DNA of 64,000 nt from Amphibalanus amphitrite (taxonomy: Eukaryota; Arthropoda; Thecostraca; Balanomorpha; Balanidae), in NCBI RefSeq assembly GCF_019059575.1, contig NW_024881990.1, positions 1-64,000 of the forward strand, in the 5' to 3' direction. Of this stretch, positions 22,911-37,387 are shown piece by piece. A program made the translations under genes and the position numbers. Numbering within the stretch: the first letter of the stretch is position 1; each line of letters begins with the position of its first letter. A model generated the notes under the pieces. The model saw only the letters and a list, made by a program, of their open reading frames with translations, searched no databases and was not told the origin of the DNA.

Positions 22911-25252
22911 TGGGTCTACGTCTGGGGGAACTGACAGCTCCAGCAGGCCTAATTTGACTACCCATGAGGTTCTGAAGGGAAGCCCTCGGGTGTTGAGGCG
23001 AGGCAGTTGCTCTGCCATAGACACTGCCACCTGGCGAGACGGTGCCTCTGAGCTTGGCTTTGAGCTCAATACCTACCTCTGCTTTGCTATGAGCACAATA
23101 CCTCTGCCTTGCTTTGAGTTCAATACCTCTGAGCTCAATTTGACTATCCACGCGGTCAGAAGAGAGGGTAACACTTTCTGCAGTATGACAGATTGATCTG
23201 CCATTGAGCACGGGTTTCGCAGTGAAGCGAGGGCTGCTGAGCAGCTGATCATCTACATATTAATTAAGGTATAGCGAGGTACCCGAAATCAAATTCGACC
23301 TTTCTATCCTCAGGATAAATCCTTCCTCGTCCTTTAGCACAATGCCGTGTGCGGACTGACGCGTCCCCCTACCAGACCGTAGGGTTCAAACCCGAAACGA
23401 GCGTACCCTCCGGATTGACCATCTGAGCGCCTGGACGGATAGCTTGTCCAACCGAGACGCTATCGTCCTAACAGACTCAGCCTATCCCAGCAAGATAAAC
23501 GCTTAAAATACGCATGAAATTAACGGAAACCGCACCATCATGCGGGCATTTAAAATGTATTCTTTGAAGAGTAGACCGTAGCGACTATCGTAGCTATACA
23601 ACTCGCTAAACGCCGTGATAACGGTACCATTCAATGGCTTAATTAAGAGGTTAATGGCCTAGCTTAGGGCACCTACAGCAATAATTAACCAGAACAAATT
23701 AATCACTGTTACCAAACTGGCAGTTACAAACACCGTCTATGACACACGCCGTCTTCAGAGAGCAGAGTGAAAGCTGCCCGGAACTCCAGTAATGCCCGTC
23801 TCCTCCAAACCCATTGGGTTGTAAATGATCGGCCTGAAAGCAGCCGTCGTGACACGCGGCTTTGCCCAATCAGACTAAAAACCGCAGTAACAGACGTCAC
23901 AAAAAGATCGTGAACATCTTCATTAGCCTCTCCGCAGGGGATGGAGAAGTTAATCGTAGGCCGGTTATACGGTCACATCATTGGGGCTGTCGGGTCATGA
24001 CCTCTGCTGAGTGAGTGAAAGACCACCCACCGTGGAGGGGGGGGGGGGGGTGCCAAAGGGACACTCCAGCCACACACGATTCCAGAAACTACGCAGACAT
24101 CGACACAAAACTGGGGCCATTGACGCGTTGCTTACGTGTGGACAATGTGTAGAATCTGTGTCATGTGTACCTAACGGTTTCCAGGAATTCGATTATTTCG
24201 AGCCAAGCTGCGTAGGCATTCGACGCATCTTGCTCATCAGTGCTTTACGAAACACGCAGTACAAGAAATCAGATATCTTCATGCATGTCTTGTCATTAGA
24301 AAACCAATCAAGGATGATGTTCTTGTAGTAAAAGAGCACAACGGAAACCTGTCTGTCATGTTCATTTAGCGTTGCACCCAATGTTGTTTCGCGCAATGTC
24401 CGCCGGCCACTGATAACACGTCACACTTATGACGTACGAGCGTTAGTGCACGTCAGATCATCAGCACGTCACAGCCGGGCAGCTACGCACCGTGAATACC
24501 AATTCAGCGAGACCAGGCACGAATGGTGAAACGTCCAGAAAGCAGCAGCATACTGATCGCCAGAAAACCCGCTAAAATTTCCTGCCGTGATTTGTGGTAT
24601 AATAACCGGGAGCAGAGCAGCAGAGCAGCTCTATTTAGGGGCACATCCATCAGTGCAAGGGAGGTAGCGTAGTAGGGAATAACTCACCGGTACGGCATTG
24701 ACCCTGCCAGGGCCCGTATGATGTTCGCTTTGCGGGCGGCGGCGATCGTTTTAAGCAGGTCAGTGCCTACATATACGGGCTGATTTAGTGTGAGACCGCT
24801 CGCCTCATGGCCGATTGGTGAGGCACGCCGCCGAGCCGGTCTGTGGGTTTTGACTGGTTTACACCGGGTCAGCTCACAGAGGTCACCGTCTGTGTGACCT
24901 CTCACGGCGGTGGGTGTCGCCGAGCGGTGCATCCTGAGGCTGTTCGGTACGACCTGGGTCACATTGGTCATCGGTAAATGACCTCTCACGAATAGGTGCG
25001 ATGGTCGGAAAGAATCACCATGATGACCTGCCATGATGATGAACCACCATGATGAAGCTTTAACCAATGAGTCATTTGGCAATTATTAGCCCTCTGTCTT
25101 GTGCCTTCTCCCACAGTGTTTTGTCGTCTGTTTCTGTCCCTCTGCTATTTTATGTGCAATCCTTCCTCTATTCACAACCATCTTCTTCTTTTCTCCACCT
25201 TCCTTTTTCATTCCTCCCCTCTTCTCTTTGTCTTCCATCCTCTACCGCACAG
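22911..25252. other. Intergenic, no firmly supported gene
   Basis: Includes the SINE-like fragment and a G14 run near 24037. A minus-strand stretch ending TACCG|GTGAGT at about 24690 has an acceptor-like AAATCAG at about 24783, but its product was not recognised. Confidence 0.3.
23365..23470 (-). repeat. Possible tRNA-derived SINE fragment
   Basis: The minus strand has GCGCTCAGATGG (A-box-like) and GGGTTTGAACCC (B-box-like) about 30 nt apart, preceded by an inverted pair GGACGATAGC/GCTATCCGTCC. No poly(A) tail or duplication was located. Confidence 0.35.
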
Positions 25253-25348
25253 AACTATAACCATAGCACGATAGCAGCCTCCGCTGCTCCAGCCGACCAC
25301 CCACAGTATCACATACCCACACCGCCCGGGGCGTCAGTCTGCCGCCAG
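25253..25348 (+). CDS. Candidate internal exon, 32 codons, unrecognised
   Basis: An unusually long pyrimidine tract (about 25110-25250) ends in ACCGCACAG. It is followed by 96 nt, open in phase 0, ending GCCGCCAG|GTACCG. The reading NYNHSTIAASAAPADHPQYH ends in SVCRQ and would be a symmetrical cassette exon. No neighbour exon or homology was recognised; a chance combination is possible. Confidence 0.3.
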
Positions 25349-25930
25349 GTACCGGTGGACTCGGCGGCATCGGTCAGATCTGACCGTCGGCTCTAGATCA
25401 GCTCCGTCAGACGGGTTTACGGTTAATCAATGCGCCGTAGCGCCGCTAATTTGCTCTGCTTCTCACCCAGCAGAACATCTATAAAAACGGTAGTTCGGGA
25501 CTGGTTAGGCAGCAAAGGAGCATGGCTGATGCGTCATGTGACGTGGTTATTAGGTACTGGTCAGAATTGATGGTCCTCCTGACATCAAATGCAAGCATTT
25601 TACGCCGTGAAGTCCCAATTGCGCGTCAACGTTCGAATTTCGATGCCAGAAGTCCTGGTTCGGAGTACGATAGTTCATGGGGACTGGGTTTGACATTCGA
25701 TTAGCCGGCACTGTCGACGTATAGGATGTCGTTAAATTTCATCACCGACAGCCATGACGACTGTTTAAGGCGCCGGCCGCATCGTCTAACCTGTGTGACC
25801 TCTTTGACCCGTCTGATCTCTGTGACCTTAGGGCATGTCACGCCTAGCTCTGTTGTGGAATGAGTCTTACGACCTTAGCGGTTAGGGAAAACTAGGCAGG
25901 CACGTGAGATGAGAGACAAACAGACAGACA

Positions 25931-26102
<172 letters not shown>

Positions 26103-27423
26103 GAGGGAGAGAGACGTTTATTTGTATGTCTGTATGAAGCCATTGTGACGTCAATGTGACCCGAAATGTGACGTCATTGACGTCCACTGGTGGTGGTTTC
26201 GTCAGTGTCTGGGAGGACAAAGCGGACCTGTCTGTGCGGCGGGCGGCTCCCCACAGCCTTTCCTAAGTCCTAACAGCGCTGGCCAGCACCACCTCCCCGA
26301 TCCAACAGCTCCCAGCAGAGCTGACGCAGCTCGCAACCACGCCGAGAGCTGCCGTAAGCCGGTAATCTCCAGCTTCTTCTCTGGCTTATCGGGGCCAACA
26401 GGGACGAACAGAGGCTGCTGGGGTGATTTAACTGGCATGTCTCAGTCGGGTGGCGTGCGGTGGGAGCCAGGCTTCCCTTGCAGGTATTTGGGACGCCTTG
26501 CTGTGCCTTTGTCAGTCTCGGAGGCTGCTGGGATGAAGCGAGCCTTCACGGGAGGTCAGCGAGTCACAGGGGAACAGCCGGTCGCTGATGTTAAGGTGCA
26601 GCTGGTGTGGCCGTGACCTGGGCCAGCAGAGAGCTGAGCTGGACGACGCTCGACAGAGAGGAGGGAACACTGCCGACAGTAGACACACTGGACATGATTG
26701 GACATTGGACAGGGGACAGAGAGCTGGGCCGTTCCACGCCACCGTTCTGTAACGGCAAACGAGTGATGCTTCCCGCCAGCCGTGCTATGGCAGTGACGTC
26801 TGTCATGGGAGGCGGGAGCACGCAAAGACAGTGCAGTGTGAGTGGTACTGGTCTGTGATGCCCACTAATAGTAATGCCAGCAGCAGGGCTGAAGGCGTTG
26901 TTAGACATTGTTGGACGCTGCCACTTACCACTGAGGCTGAGACAGCTCGGTCACGCCACGAACAAAACTATAACGGCGGCCATTCATGCCCACCGCCCAC
27001 CCCTTCACCGTTTGCCGTTTGTTAGAGAGTAGCCGCTGAGCAGGTCACAGAGCGGTTAGGCTTCCCGCGGCGGCAGCCTCCCGTTTTTGATCACGTCTGG
27101 CTCGTGTGTACGGCCCTATTCATTCCGGCATCCCGCTAACGAGGCTTCATGGAGAGCCCCGGCCCTGCTGCTGGAGAGGTTTCTCCCGTCCGTCCATGAC
27201 TCCGTGACTCCAGGTCTTGACTCGGTGACTCAGAGGTCGGACGAGTCATAGGGTTACCGGGACTAGCTGGCGGTGATAGGAAAATGCCTGGGTGGCGCCT
27301 GGCGGTTGCATCTTACTGCCGCGACAGTCATTGGAGGGAGATGAACGGGATGAACGGGAGCGGGGAAATCAAATGGGTATGTTGGAGGAAAAATAATAGA
27401 TTCGATTACACATTGGAATGGAA

Positions 27424-27659
<236 letters not shown>

Positions 27660-28516
27660 ATTATATGGAAGCAGACAGGGAGGAGAGCCAAGACAGAGGT
27701 CGGCGGAATGGCTGTAACAGGCCACTCGGTATATCTGGAGAGCAGCTCTTCATCCAGCCCTGCCTGCGGGTGACGTAACTCCCGTGACGGCCCCTCACGG
27801 AGTGCCATTGACGCCGGCCACAATGGCACACGACTCCCGACTTCAGATCTGAATGGAGACCCATGCTGCGGAGATACCATCGGCTGTATACTGGAGAGAG
27901 TCGGCTGGATGCTGGTGTTGGTTTGGTCGCTGTTTGGTGCTCCCTTATTGGTTCTCTCGCCGAGCTCTCATCCAAGCCATGCCACAGCACAGTCACCCAC
28001 TCAACATTCTCCCTTATTTTATCACCCAACCTCTGTCCGCCATCTCGCCACAGAATACCGCGCCGCCCCACCCACTTACCCACTGCATCCAACATTCTCC
28101 CCCATCCTCCCACCCAGCCCCGCCCGCACCGTCTCACCCCAGCACGTTCAGACCGTTAAAGCCGTCCCTGGCGAGTCGTGCCGGCAAATTATCCAATATC
28201 CACCAGCCCCATAACTCAAAGAGGCCGCCTCATTGGCCATTGGACACAATTTGAACAGTGCAGCCGGCCCCGTCTGGATGACATACCGTGGAGTTACCAC
28301 TGTGTGCACTGTGCAGTCCATGGACAGGGGTTCTCTTGGCGCTGGCTGAGGTTGGTGTGAGAGCAAGCACCAAAAAGTGCCCTGTGATGTACCCCTGAGA
28401 CCGTCTAAGCCCGCCGTTAGGGTGGAGTGTGCGCTGTTGCTGTTGGCGAGCTGGCACAAGCGCCGGGTTGTCTGGAAGGGGCAGAAACCAGGCGGTGAAA
28501 TGCTAGGGTCGATGTA

Positions 28517-29315
28517 CAGGGTGATTTTTTTTACTTGTTAAAAAGTAATGAGGTTTAACGGCGCTAAAATGCAAATATATATTGTAAAATTATATACCAG
28601 CATGACGAGCATTCTGGGACATTTTGATTTCATGCAGACACGATGTGAAGGAACGTCCATCGTGTATTTTACTTGTGCTTGAAGTTACCCCCTCTCTCAC
28701 CAATACGAATCAGCCCGCCTGAGCACGTGTTGAACAGCACCATGGACTCCCATGCTCATTAGGCGGACTGAAAAGGCTCCTATCACCCATTTTCAGCTCT
28801 GCCAGATATTTCCAATGTTTTCTTGTTATATCTGCCATACCTGGGTCCAAAAATTAGAAGTCTAGAAAGGGCAGGTCGAGGATTTTGCTACTGGCGGCCC
28901 TGGTGGTGTCTGATTCGCTGTTTTTGTTTCTCCCTGAAGACTGATTCTTCAGAGGCTGCAGATACGCCAGATGGACCGTTTGAAGGTTATTCATGACTAC
29001 AAGCTTGTTCGTACATTATTTGACGTCTTTCTGAGGCATCTCCTTGATGATCGTATGCTTCGAACTGCCTCAATGCTTCAAAATCATCGTTTTGTGTCGT
29101 TCCTTACTGAACGGCGGTGGACCATGCGTGCCCGATTGGTGGGACATTTTCCGGCTCCATTGGGGCCGAGGCCTTCGGTTAAAAGGGACAAATCATGACA
29201 CCATGCAAAATGTCCCAGATTTATCTATCACGTGCATTGCTTTTTTGCACAAGATTTTTCGATTTAGGGACCACCATTGACGTTTACTTTTTAACAGTTA
29301 AAAAAAATCACCCTG
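28517..29315. mobile_element. Tc1/mariner-like element, 799 bp, apparently non-autonomous
   Basis: TA on both sides (28515-28516, 29316-29317). TIRs CAGGGTGATTTTTTTTA continue for about 32 bp with few mismatches, ending AAAAAGTAA. An interior frame at 28971-29198 is short and no catalytic DDD/DDE pattern was recognised. Confidence 0.88.
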
Positions 29316-32300
29316 TATATTTTACTCTGCTCTGCTCCTCCAAAGAGCAGTGTGTTAGCCGCGGCTGATATACGCGACCGAATTCAACAGAGAAACAAAC
29401 AGTGCTTCTCGAACCTTGTATGGATGGGCTTCCCACTTGTGATTGCTGGATGCTTTTTATGACGTCTCTATAAGCGATTTAAAAATAGACTTCGCGACTT
29501 CACAAATAGTTAGGTACTAGGAAAGCTCGACTACGCCGTTCATAGCATCTTTGCCAACTAAGTCGACGAGAACTGTGCCTACTGCCTAAGGCTGAGGCCC
29601 TATGGCATCCCCTTAGACTTGAGTATACCGTTTTACAGTGATCCCAATCAGACTATAAGGTGCTAAATCGTCCATTTACTGTGCTATATTTAGCAGAGAG
29701 CTCGACAGGTCTCCACTCTCTATAGCCCCTTGCTCTCGTATATAAAATTCACCGTGATTGTATCAGTGGCTCTAACGTAAGGGCACCGTCAACTCTCATA
29801 GTACAGGCTCACTCCGCTAGCACCCACCCACGTATTCTCACTCATACACATAACCATTCGCATAGTCATATATTCCTGTCATATTGCTCTCGCTAAGCGA
29901 GCATGAACCTTCTCTGCAAGGAGTGGTGTCTGGTAATTTCTGCGGGCCGAGGGTATAGGTACTTCGTGTCTTACATGTCAGACTTGGCCCATATAACGCG
30001 GGTTAGTGAGGACAGGACGACGGACCGCAGTTGTGTCAAGTGAAGTCCCTGAGGTGCGTCAAAACCTCGCGTGGGATGTCGATAAGCCTGACTGGGTGGC
30101 AAAGGTAGTTGATGTTACCGGACACCCGAATGGAAGCGTGATACGAATGTTGTCATTTAACCGAGAACCGAGAAGATGGATTGTTGATAAGAAAATGAAT
30201 AATTTATATTTCGTTAAATTAATGTGCTTTTTCACAAAGTGCGGCGTACTGAACCGGATCAGATACGGATACGAATACTGGATACAACTGCAGCTCAACC
30301 ATAAAAGCAAAGGCGTCAATTGCAATCAGCATGAATGGTAAATTACTAGGTAGTGTAACTTACCACTAAATGTCATAAAAGCGCCTGTGCGTTTGTCGGA
30401 ATTCATTGTCCAGCGCTGCTCGAGTTATCAGCGAAGCCAATAAATCACCAGAAACATGAATGGCGTGCGGTTACGCCGTCGCATCTCGCATGTATTATGC
30501 TAATGTCCCATTCCTCGGCTCGCATGCAACAGGCGATAACCGATGCGGTCGGTCAGTCAGCTGACATTCCGTGACCGATACCGTGCCGTGCACGGCTGGC
30601 GGCAACACGCGGCCAGGTAAATTGGCCGAGTGTTTGCCCACCGGCCGGTCGCGTGGGCCACGTATATGATGATGGGGTGATGTCGTCGAGCAGGACTTGG
30701 TGACAGGAGGTGATGGCCATTGGTCCTGGGGAAGTGGGGACGGATGGTCGTGGATACGGCACGTGGTGGTTGACAAGACAGGATGGCAGGCAGTTAAACC
30801 ATTGGCCCTTGCGACCAGCACGCCGGCTACATGCGTTATAACAGAGCATGCACTCATATTTGCAGTCCCACGCCGACGCGTCCGCAACATGGAGCCGTGC
30901 CATGGCCGGAAACCGCTCCCGCCTCCTCGGTGCAAAGGGCAGGTCGGAACGGTGCGAAAATGAAAGTAAGTGTGTCAATTTCGACCTGGATCTGCGCGTG
31001 ATGGTTTCACTGGCGGCTCGCTCCGGCCCGGAGCGATATGCCGGCAAGGATTCAGGCCTGCTGGCACGCAACCATCGTCTCAAAGTTCGTCCCAAAGAGT
31101 TGATCGGTACGATGCGTCACCATTCATGATTATCGTTTTCATTTTCAGGATATGGTAATTGGGCGTTGTGCGGAAGGAGTTAAAGTGATCTTCGTCCTTC
31201 TCTTCTGCAGTTTTGGAGCATCGCATTTGCGACTATTTTATGTTAGTTACAGAGCACTGTCCGTTATCAGATATCTCACAACATCTACCTAATAAAGCTC
31301 ATTTATACGAAGAGCGAAAAGCTCCGCATTTAACCTTTTGCACAATTGGAACTTATCTAACAGCACTGTCGTATTCTCGAGTAGGTCTATGTATATGGTG
31401 CGCTGGCGTCACCATTGTTCTGGTGAATGACGATGCCACGTTCTGCAGGCTCCGGGGAACTTGCGATGAACTTGGTCGTGCAGTGGAATGGTTCGCAGGA
31501 CATCATATTCACGACTGCGTGATTTGCAGGATCACGTTCATCTCATGATGCCAAGACCAGCTCAGATGATTGTGAAGTCGGCAGTGATAAAGACGCAGCC
31601 GTGACCAAAATTTCTGGGCCACCTTTTTACTGCCGTGCTGCTTATCCAAAGATTAGCCGTATTCTGGCAATCTGTGTAAACCCCACGCTATTCCCGGCTT
31701 CGTGCCGAGCCCCTGCTCTCAGCTCAGGGCTGAGTGACGTCAAGCTCGGCACGTTTTGGTCTTAAGTTCGTCAGAGCGGCGAACTTCACAGCACAAAAAC
31801 TAATAACGGCAGCTGTTCCCAGCAGAGTGTGGAGACTACTCCGGCCAAAAATAGAGGTGCGGCCGGTGCGATTCAGTCAAGAGTCGTGACATATGCCCTG
31901 CACGGTGCCTTGTCCTCTGCATATCTGACGAAAACTGTATCTCCTTTGACTCTTCTCACCTGCCAAAATATCTAAAGCCAAGTCAGTTTTAGAAACGGTA
32001 AAAAGATCGCAACTCCGACAAAATCAAAATATCTTGATTCTTGATAGCGTTTGTGATAAGCGCGCGTGTTAATCTCCATGCTTAGCAGCAGAGCATTTGC
32101 ATCTGGCAGATCAGTGTATGCCGCTGGCATTGTGTGTTTAAATATTTTTAAAATAACTAAAGAAGCTCCTAAATGCGGAACAACGTTCTTAACAGACATT
32201 AGAGAAAAAGTGCGATGATAGGTAGGTATTCTGCTTTCACTATGGCAAGCTCAAGTGAGGTGTTCTCGGCCATGAGAATGGGGTGGCATCCAATTAGCAA

Positions 32301-33500
32301 TATCGTTATCCGACAATTTACCGACGGTCATTAAATCCGCCCCCGAACCAGTCCACAGACGCTGCTGGCTTCTGAGCCGATAATATGGTCTGTGCTCCCT
32401 CCTCTCACTACGTCATCGGTGAGAAACTTTTATCCGACCGAATCCGATTGCGGTGCTCCGCAGCTGTGCCGCTAACACCGCTACCGGTACCTGTCTACTG
32501 TCTAGAATCCCCCCGCTAGCCTATGGGGATTGGGGAGCCCGCCAGCTGGCGTGGTAGCCTCCCTCACCAGCATCACAGTCACCATTGCCTTCTACCATCG
32601 GATATAGATCCTCACCAGTTCCGACACTCTCATCGGCACCCGACCGTCCTCGCCCCCTGCGTCGCGAGACGACCTCAGCGCGTGCGTTGCACCCGTGACG
32701 CCCTTGGCCGACGTGACGGGGTGTGCACTGTGGCGCACATACCGTTATACGCGACGGGGGAGCGGGCATGCAGCGGGGAGGGGTGGGGGCGGCAGCACTG
32801 CACGGCCGACCGTCCTTAGCGCAGAGGTCGGCTGTCACTCGGGTGGTCGGCGGGGACGTGTCGCCACCAGAGAGGGGGGGGGGGGGCAGCGGCGCACGCC
32901 GTGTCAAAGCGAGTCACGTGACCGCTTCATCATTGCGAGGCTGCAATGCCCGCGGTGGGGCTGCCCCTTCTCTGACCAGCTGTGGTTGCGGCCACGTTGC
33001 GGCGAGGCTGCACAGTGGACGTGTCGGCCAACCGCCATGTCCAATTCATCACCCCTCTAACGACCAATGATTTAGTCGGAGCAGCTAACATGATGTCACC
33101 ACTCGCCCCTGCTGCTGACCCACCGAGCCACAGGCTCGCCGTCAATGCTCGCTGCATATTGAACAAGTCATCGCGCCTAATCTGACTATCGCCGTGCTGC
33201 TATCGCGTGGGGAATGAAAGGCTGACACCGCACGACCACGCTGTCATCTGGACACGGCGGCTGATTCCAATCGTACGCTCTGCGGGAGGAGACAAATCAC
33301 ATGTTGAGCGGTCTGATTATTGTGCGTTTTAAACAGAGAATCACTGCGATAGAGAAATTAACGGTACGGCCATAGCAGAAACGAAGGTTCTGTATCACAT
33401 CAAACAAATTGCATCCGCCCAGAATCGATATTCATAGCACATTCAAATCCACTGCCTGCTGCCACAGATGAGTTACGAGGTACACGGCGTAGAGTTTGTA
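29316..33500. other. Intergenic, no supported gene
   Basis: Open frames of up to 180 codons (minus strand 30553-31095) overlap others and have biased composition. A hairpin with 10-bp arms CGTGCCGAGC/GCTCGGCACG lies at about 31701-31753. A G-run lies near 32874. Nothing else recognised. Confidence 0.35.
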
Positions 33501-34393
33501 GGGGAGAGTGGGGCAAAGCGGCCACCCTAACGCTTTTCACGATGCCAACGCTTGATTTTTAAACTTGGAAAGATTCTTTCTATACCAATGTGATCCCTAT
33601 TAAGCTGCCTTTTATTTCAACTGCGTTTTATTTCCAAAGGCGTTCATATATGAAAGATATTGACAAAACTTTAAACCTATGCATATTGGCCACTTTGCCC
33701 CATACCCTGGGGCAAAGCGGCCACCGGCGTCTTCTCAAGTCCCGACATGAGAAACAAAATAGTTGCCTCGTGTACGACTAGGGTATTTGATGGTGACAAG
33801 GTTAAGCGAGGATGGATGTTGACTTTATCATCTTCCATCTGTAGGTAAACAAAGAAAGGATTTTCATAAAAAAAAATTCATTGCATTATTTGGTAACTCA
33901 TGCAACTGGAAAGTGGCCAAGATGAATGCATGACGACACATATGAATATAAATAATGTTTTTTATCCAGATGGAAGCAGCTCATGGCCAATTGGGGGGTG
34001 GCCACTTTGCCCCGGCCACTTTGCCCCGCGCATACCGTCCGAGACAAAAATATTCCAGCTTAGCTATTAGTGGGGTAAAAAACATTAAAAATGGTAGAAT
34101 ACATGTACGATAACCATGCAATGCATGGACAAGAACACTTATACAAATTCCAAACGGTTATGGAATAACATAACATTTAAAAATTGTAAACATAGTTGGT
34201 AACCTGGCAAGAAATGCTTTTCCGTGTTTCACAGAACAATGGTGATGGGCCTGAAACCCCGGTCTGGCTCATTCGAACGACCGTGAAGAGAAGTATAATT
34301 GGAAACCATAAATTGGAACTGACGCCAGCTATGGAGGGCTAAAACGATGGGTGGCCGCTTTGCCCCGGGTGGCCGCTTTGCCCCACTCTCCCC
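33501..34393. mobile_element. TA-flanked element with GGGGAGAGTGGGG ends (CAAAGCGGCC type)
   Basis: TA at 33499-33500 and 34394-34395. The inverted ends are GGGGAGAGTGGGG followed by CAAAGCGGCCACC. The phrase GGGGCAAAGCGGCCACC, or its reverse, recurs internally near 33712, 34005, 34019, 34353 and 34369. No coding sequence. Confidence 0.85.
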
Positions 34394-37387
34394 TACCCAT
34401 CAGTAAACAGACATTTATCTCTCACTTTATGTCGCTCTTTACTTTCACGAGGCCGCGCCGCTGGTCACGGGCGGCCTGAGACCCCCTGCTCAGTATCGCG
34501 GGGCATTACGGAGTGTCCCGTGGTGGAACACGTGGAGATAGCACCGCAGACCCCACAGGAGCTAAGCTTGCAAGATCCCAGCGTCGTGACTGCGAATGCG
34601 AGGCTCTACAGAACTGCGCCAAGGGCTTTCTGCTACGCCCCCGACAGGATAAAACCCTGGTAGGTACTACGATGGCACAGGCAGGAGTCATTACTCATTA
34701 CGCCGCCAAGCAGGCAAGCGTTCTAGCAAGCCTCCCTTGTAGACAGAAACCGACGTGACCCGGTGCCGCGCCTCCTGGGACCGCGCAGTCGGCAGAGAGG
34801 AGGCCGCGGACCGCACCCCACGGCCCGGTGCACGGTGGTCGTCTCTCCGTGCTCGGCAGACGCTCGCGTGCACGGTGCACCACCGGTGACCCGTGCACGC
34901 TAAGGCGACCTGTGACCCGCGCCTCTCGGGCCGCCGACCGTGCGAACCAGCGCGGCCGCCGAGCACAGGCCGCGGCGAGACGCTGAGCTGGCGCCGCGCC
35001 GGTCCACAGAGCCAGTGCAGATGGTATCAGCGCCGACACCACTTGTCTGATACCATTAAAATTAGACTTAAATTATCCGTGAATAGTGCGCGTTGCGAAA
35101 CGGTCCGGTCTGGCTCGCGTGTAAGGCCGGCCCGACGTCTGATTGGTAATTTATGGACGGCGGGTGACCCGGCGGCGCTCCCTGGTACACCATGCAGTGG
35201 TGCTGGGACCGGGACTGTGCAGACCGGGTGGGTTATAGGCCGGGTCACCGCTGGGATAGAGCGAGCTGCGCCAGCTCGGCGGGCGGCGACAGCTCTCCCT
35301 GACGCAATAGTGCAGCTCTGAGCTCTCAGTACTGGGTGGCCGCAAGATGTCTGAACCGACCATGCCCATGGCTGGCTAATTGTGCTGCACGGGGACGTGA
35401 CAAGGGGAAAAGAGAGGACCAACTGATGATATGGAGAGCTAAAAGCTGCAGGAATGCAGATTCGGCACCTGGCAGCATCAACTAGTTTAAGCAGAGTGAA
35501 TTCCAATGTTATGAACTTAGGTTAAGATGGATATTTCCCTCCATCATTCCTTTTCCGTATTATTTTACAAAGTGGAACTTTTTGGAATAACTCGCCTATG
35601 TGAGATTCCCACACTCTTTCTACAAGACTCGGTCATGAGTATGACTCGCTGACCATTAGCCATGGATTATCGCCTGTTGGGTTACACATTGCACGTTCAA
35701 TCCAGCGTGATGTCATGTTGAGTAAGTCGTGTTATTTATGAACCGTCTGGCTAAGCGGTACTTACCGAAAGATTATACGCACAGTTAACAGCATCCCACC
35801 CATGAATAACATCGATTTCTGCACGCGTCTCCGAATGCCTGGCTAAAGCCCCCGGAAGCCAGACATCCGTGCCGGAGCTCTGAATCTGTGACGTCATACC
35901 CGGAGTCTCTCCCGGACCTCGTCTCCGGCTGATCTCCGCCTCCGGCGCTCCCGGAGCGCCACAAACACCGACCGACACTGCTGAATGCATGTCCGTAAAT
36001 ACGGCGGTCTGCGCTGCGGTGCTCTGTAAATACTGGGCCGAAGCGAGGAACGGACAACTTCAGGGGTGAGCTCAGATCGCAAACCGTTTGAGGCGGCCGC
36101 TGCTGCAGGTAAGGACTCCGTCCCTGCTGAGGTGGCCAAATTGACAGGCTGTCACGTGCGCTCGATGCGTCACCGCCGTCGTGTCAGCCTGTCACCGGAG
36201 AGGAGCGTCAACAAGCAGGTCCAGTTTGACTTGGCGCTCCTCGGGTATGGCTCGGGATTTTCGGGGCGCGTTGGATGGCGTCGGGCAGTCCAGGGGGCCC
36301 GGCAGGGATTATAGCTGGACGGAACATGGGGTGGGGTCGTAGCGAAGGCGCTGCGACTTCGTCCTGTGAGGACACGGAACGGTTCTCAAACGGCACACCA
36401 ACCAGCTGCAATCGAGCCGACGGAGACTGCAACTTTTGGACTGACAGGAAACGGTTTGTGATACGCTCGCCCTTTGGGGTGAGAAGTCTGTTCGTGAGAC
36501 GCACTGGAGTCGAGCTCACAGGCACTGCGACTCCAGCAACCTTTGGGCGACAGGAAACGGTTTGTGAGTGACACACGAACTGCCCTGGTCGACTAGTACA
36601 GAGAAGATGAGTGTGACCTCTGAGGGACAGGAAGCGTCTCTCGAGCGGCTCACTAACCGCGGGCATTGAGTCGACCGGAGACGGACGGGCGGATGTCCTG
36701 CCTCGTGCAGCTCCGTGCCGGTCGGCCGTTCCTCAGAGGACACGTCACCGTGCGCCATAGACCGGAGATGGTCCGAGAAGCACTCACAGCGCCGCCACGG
36801 CTGCCGGGGACGTGCACACAGGAAGAGACGGAAGACGCTCTCATCTGAGTCATTACATGCAGACGGTGATGACTTGAGAATTGAGATCATGGATGCGTTG
36901 AGTCTATGACTCGCCTCAAGACGAGTATAAGAGCCTAAACGTGACAGGCAAAATAGATGCTAAAATGTAATGCAACTCCCACATAATATATTATCTTAGA
37001 ATTTAGATGGTAGGTAACCTGAAATTCGACGAATGCAATAATGCTCTCCGTTGATAGTTTATCTTTAAACCCGGAGCTATCGATGTTTTCAGGGAGACGA
37101 TGATAAGCCAGCCGATTATTTTTAGGTCTTCCAGGTTAAAATCATGAGATTAGCCCATCGGCTCATAGCATACTACGGCTTCGCTATTAACGGCAAAAAT
37201 AGACGAGACATTCATCACCACACGTTTTAGCACCACATTAGTTCATAAATTGACAGCATCTCCCGATGCTGTTTATGAGCCAAATCTTGGCCAAATTTGC
37301 GTAGGAAGTTGTTAAAAGCCAACGCGATGTTTGTGTTTTCCAGCAGATTGTGTACGGATCAACCCAAGATATAACACATCACCCGTA
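34394..37387. other. Intergenic, no supported gene
   Basis: GC-rich 34500-35330 and 35850-36900 with overlapping open frames on both strands. About 36360-36640 is a degenerate repeat in which GACAGGAAACGGTTTGTGA occurs at about 36444 and 36549. No family-like protein seen. Confidence 0.3.

Noticed and set aside
24684..24800. Possible minus-strand exon ending TACCG|GTGAGT
   Set aside because: Acceptor is weak, the product is not recognised and no neighbour exon was found.
26202..26438. Minus-strand frame starting MPVKSPQQPLF
   Set aside because: Start context is fair, but there is no donor and the later part is Ala/Gly/Trp-biased.
28971..29198. Transposase fragment in the mariner-like element
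   Set aside because: Too short and without a recognisable DDD/DDE catalytic pattern; left as non-coding.
30553..31095. 180-codon minus-strand frame
   Set aside because: Overlaps other frames, Arg/Pro-biased composition, no recognisable motif.
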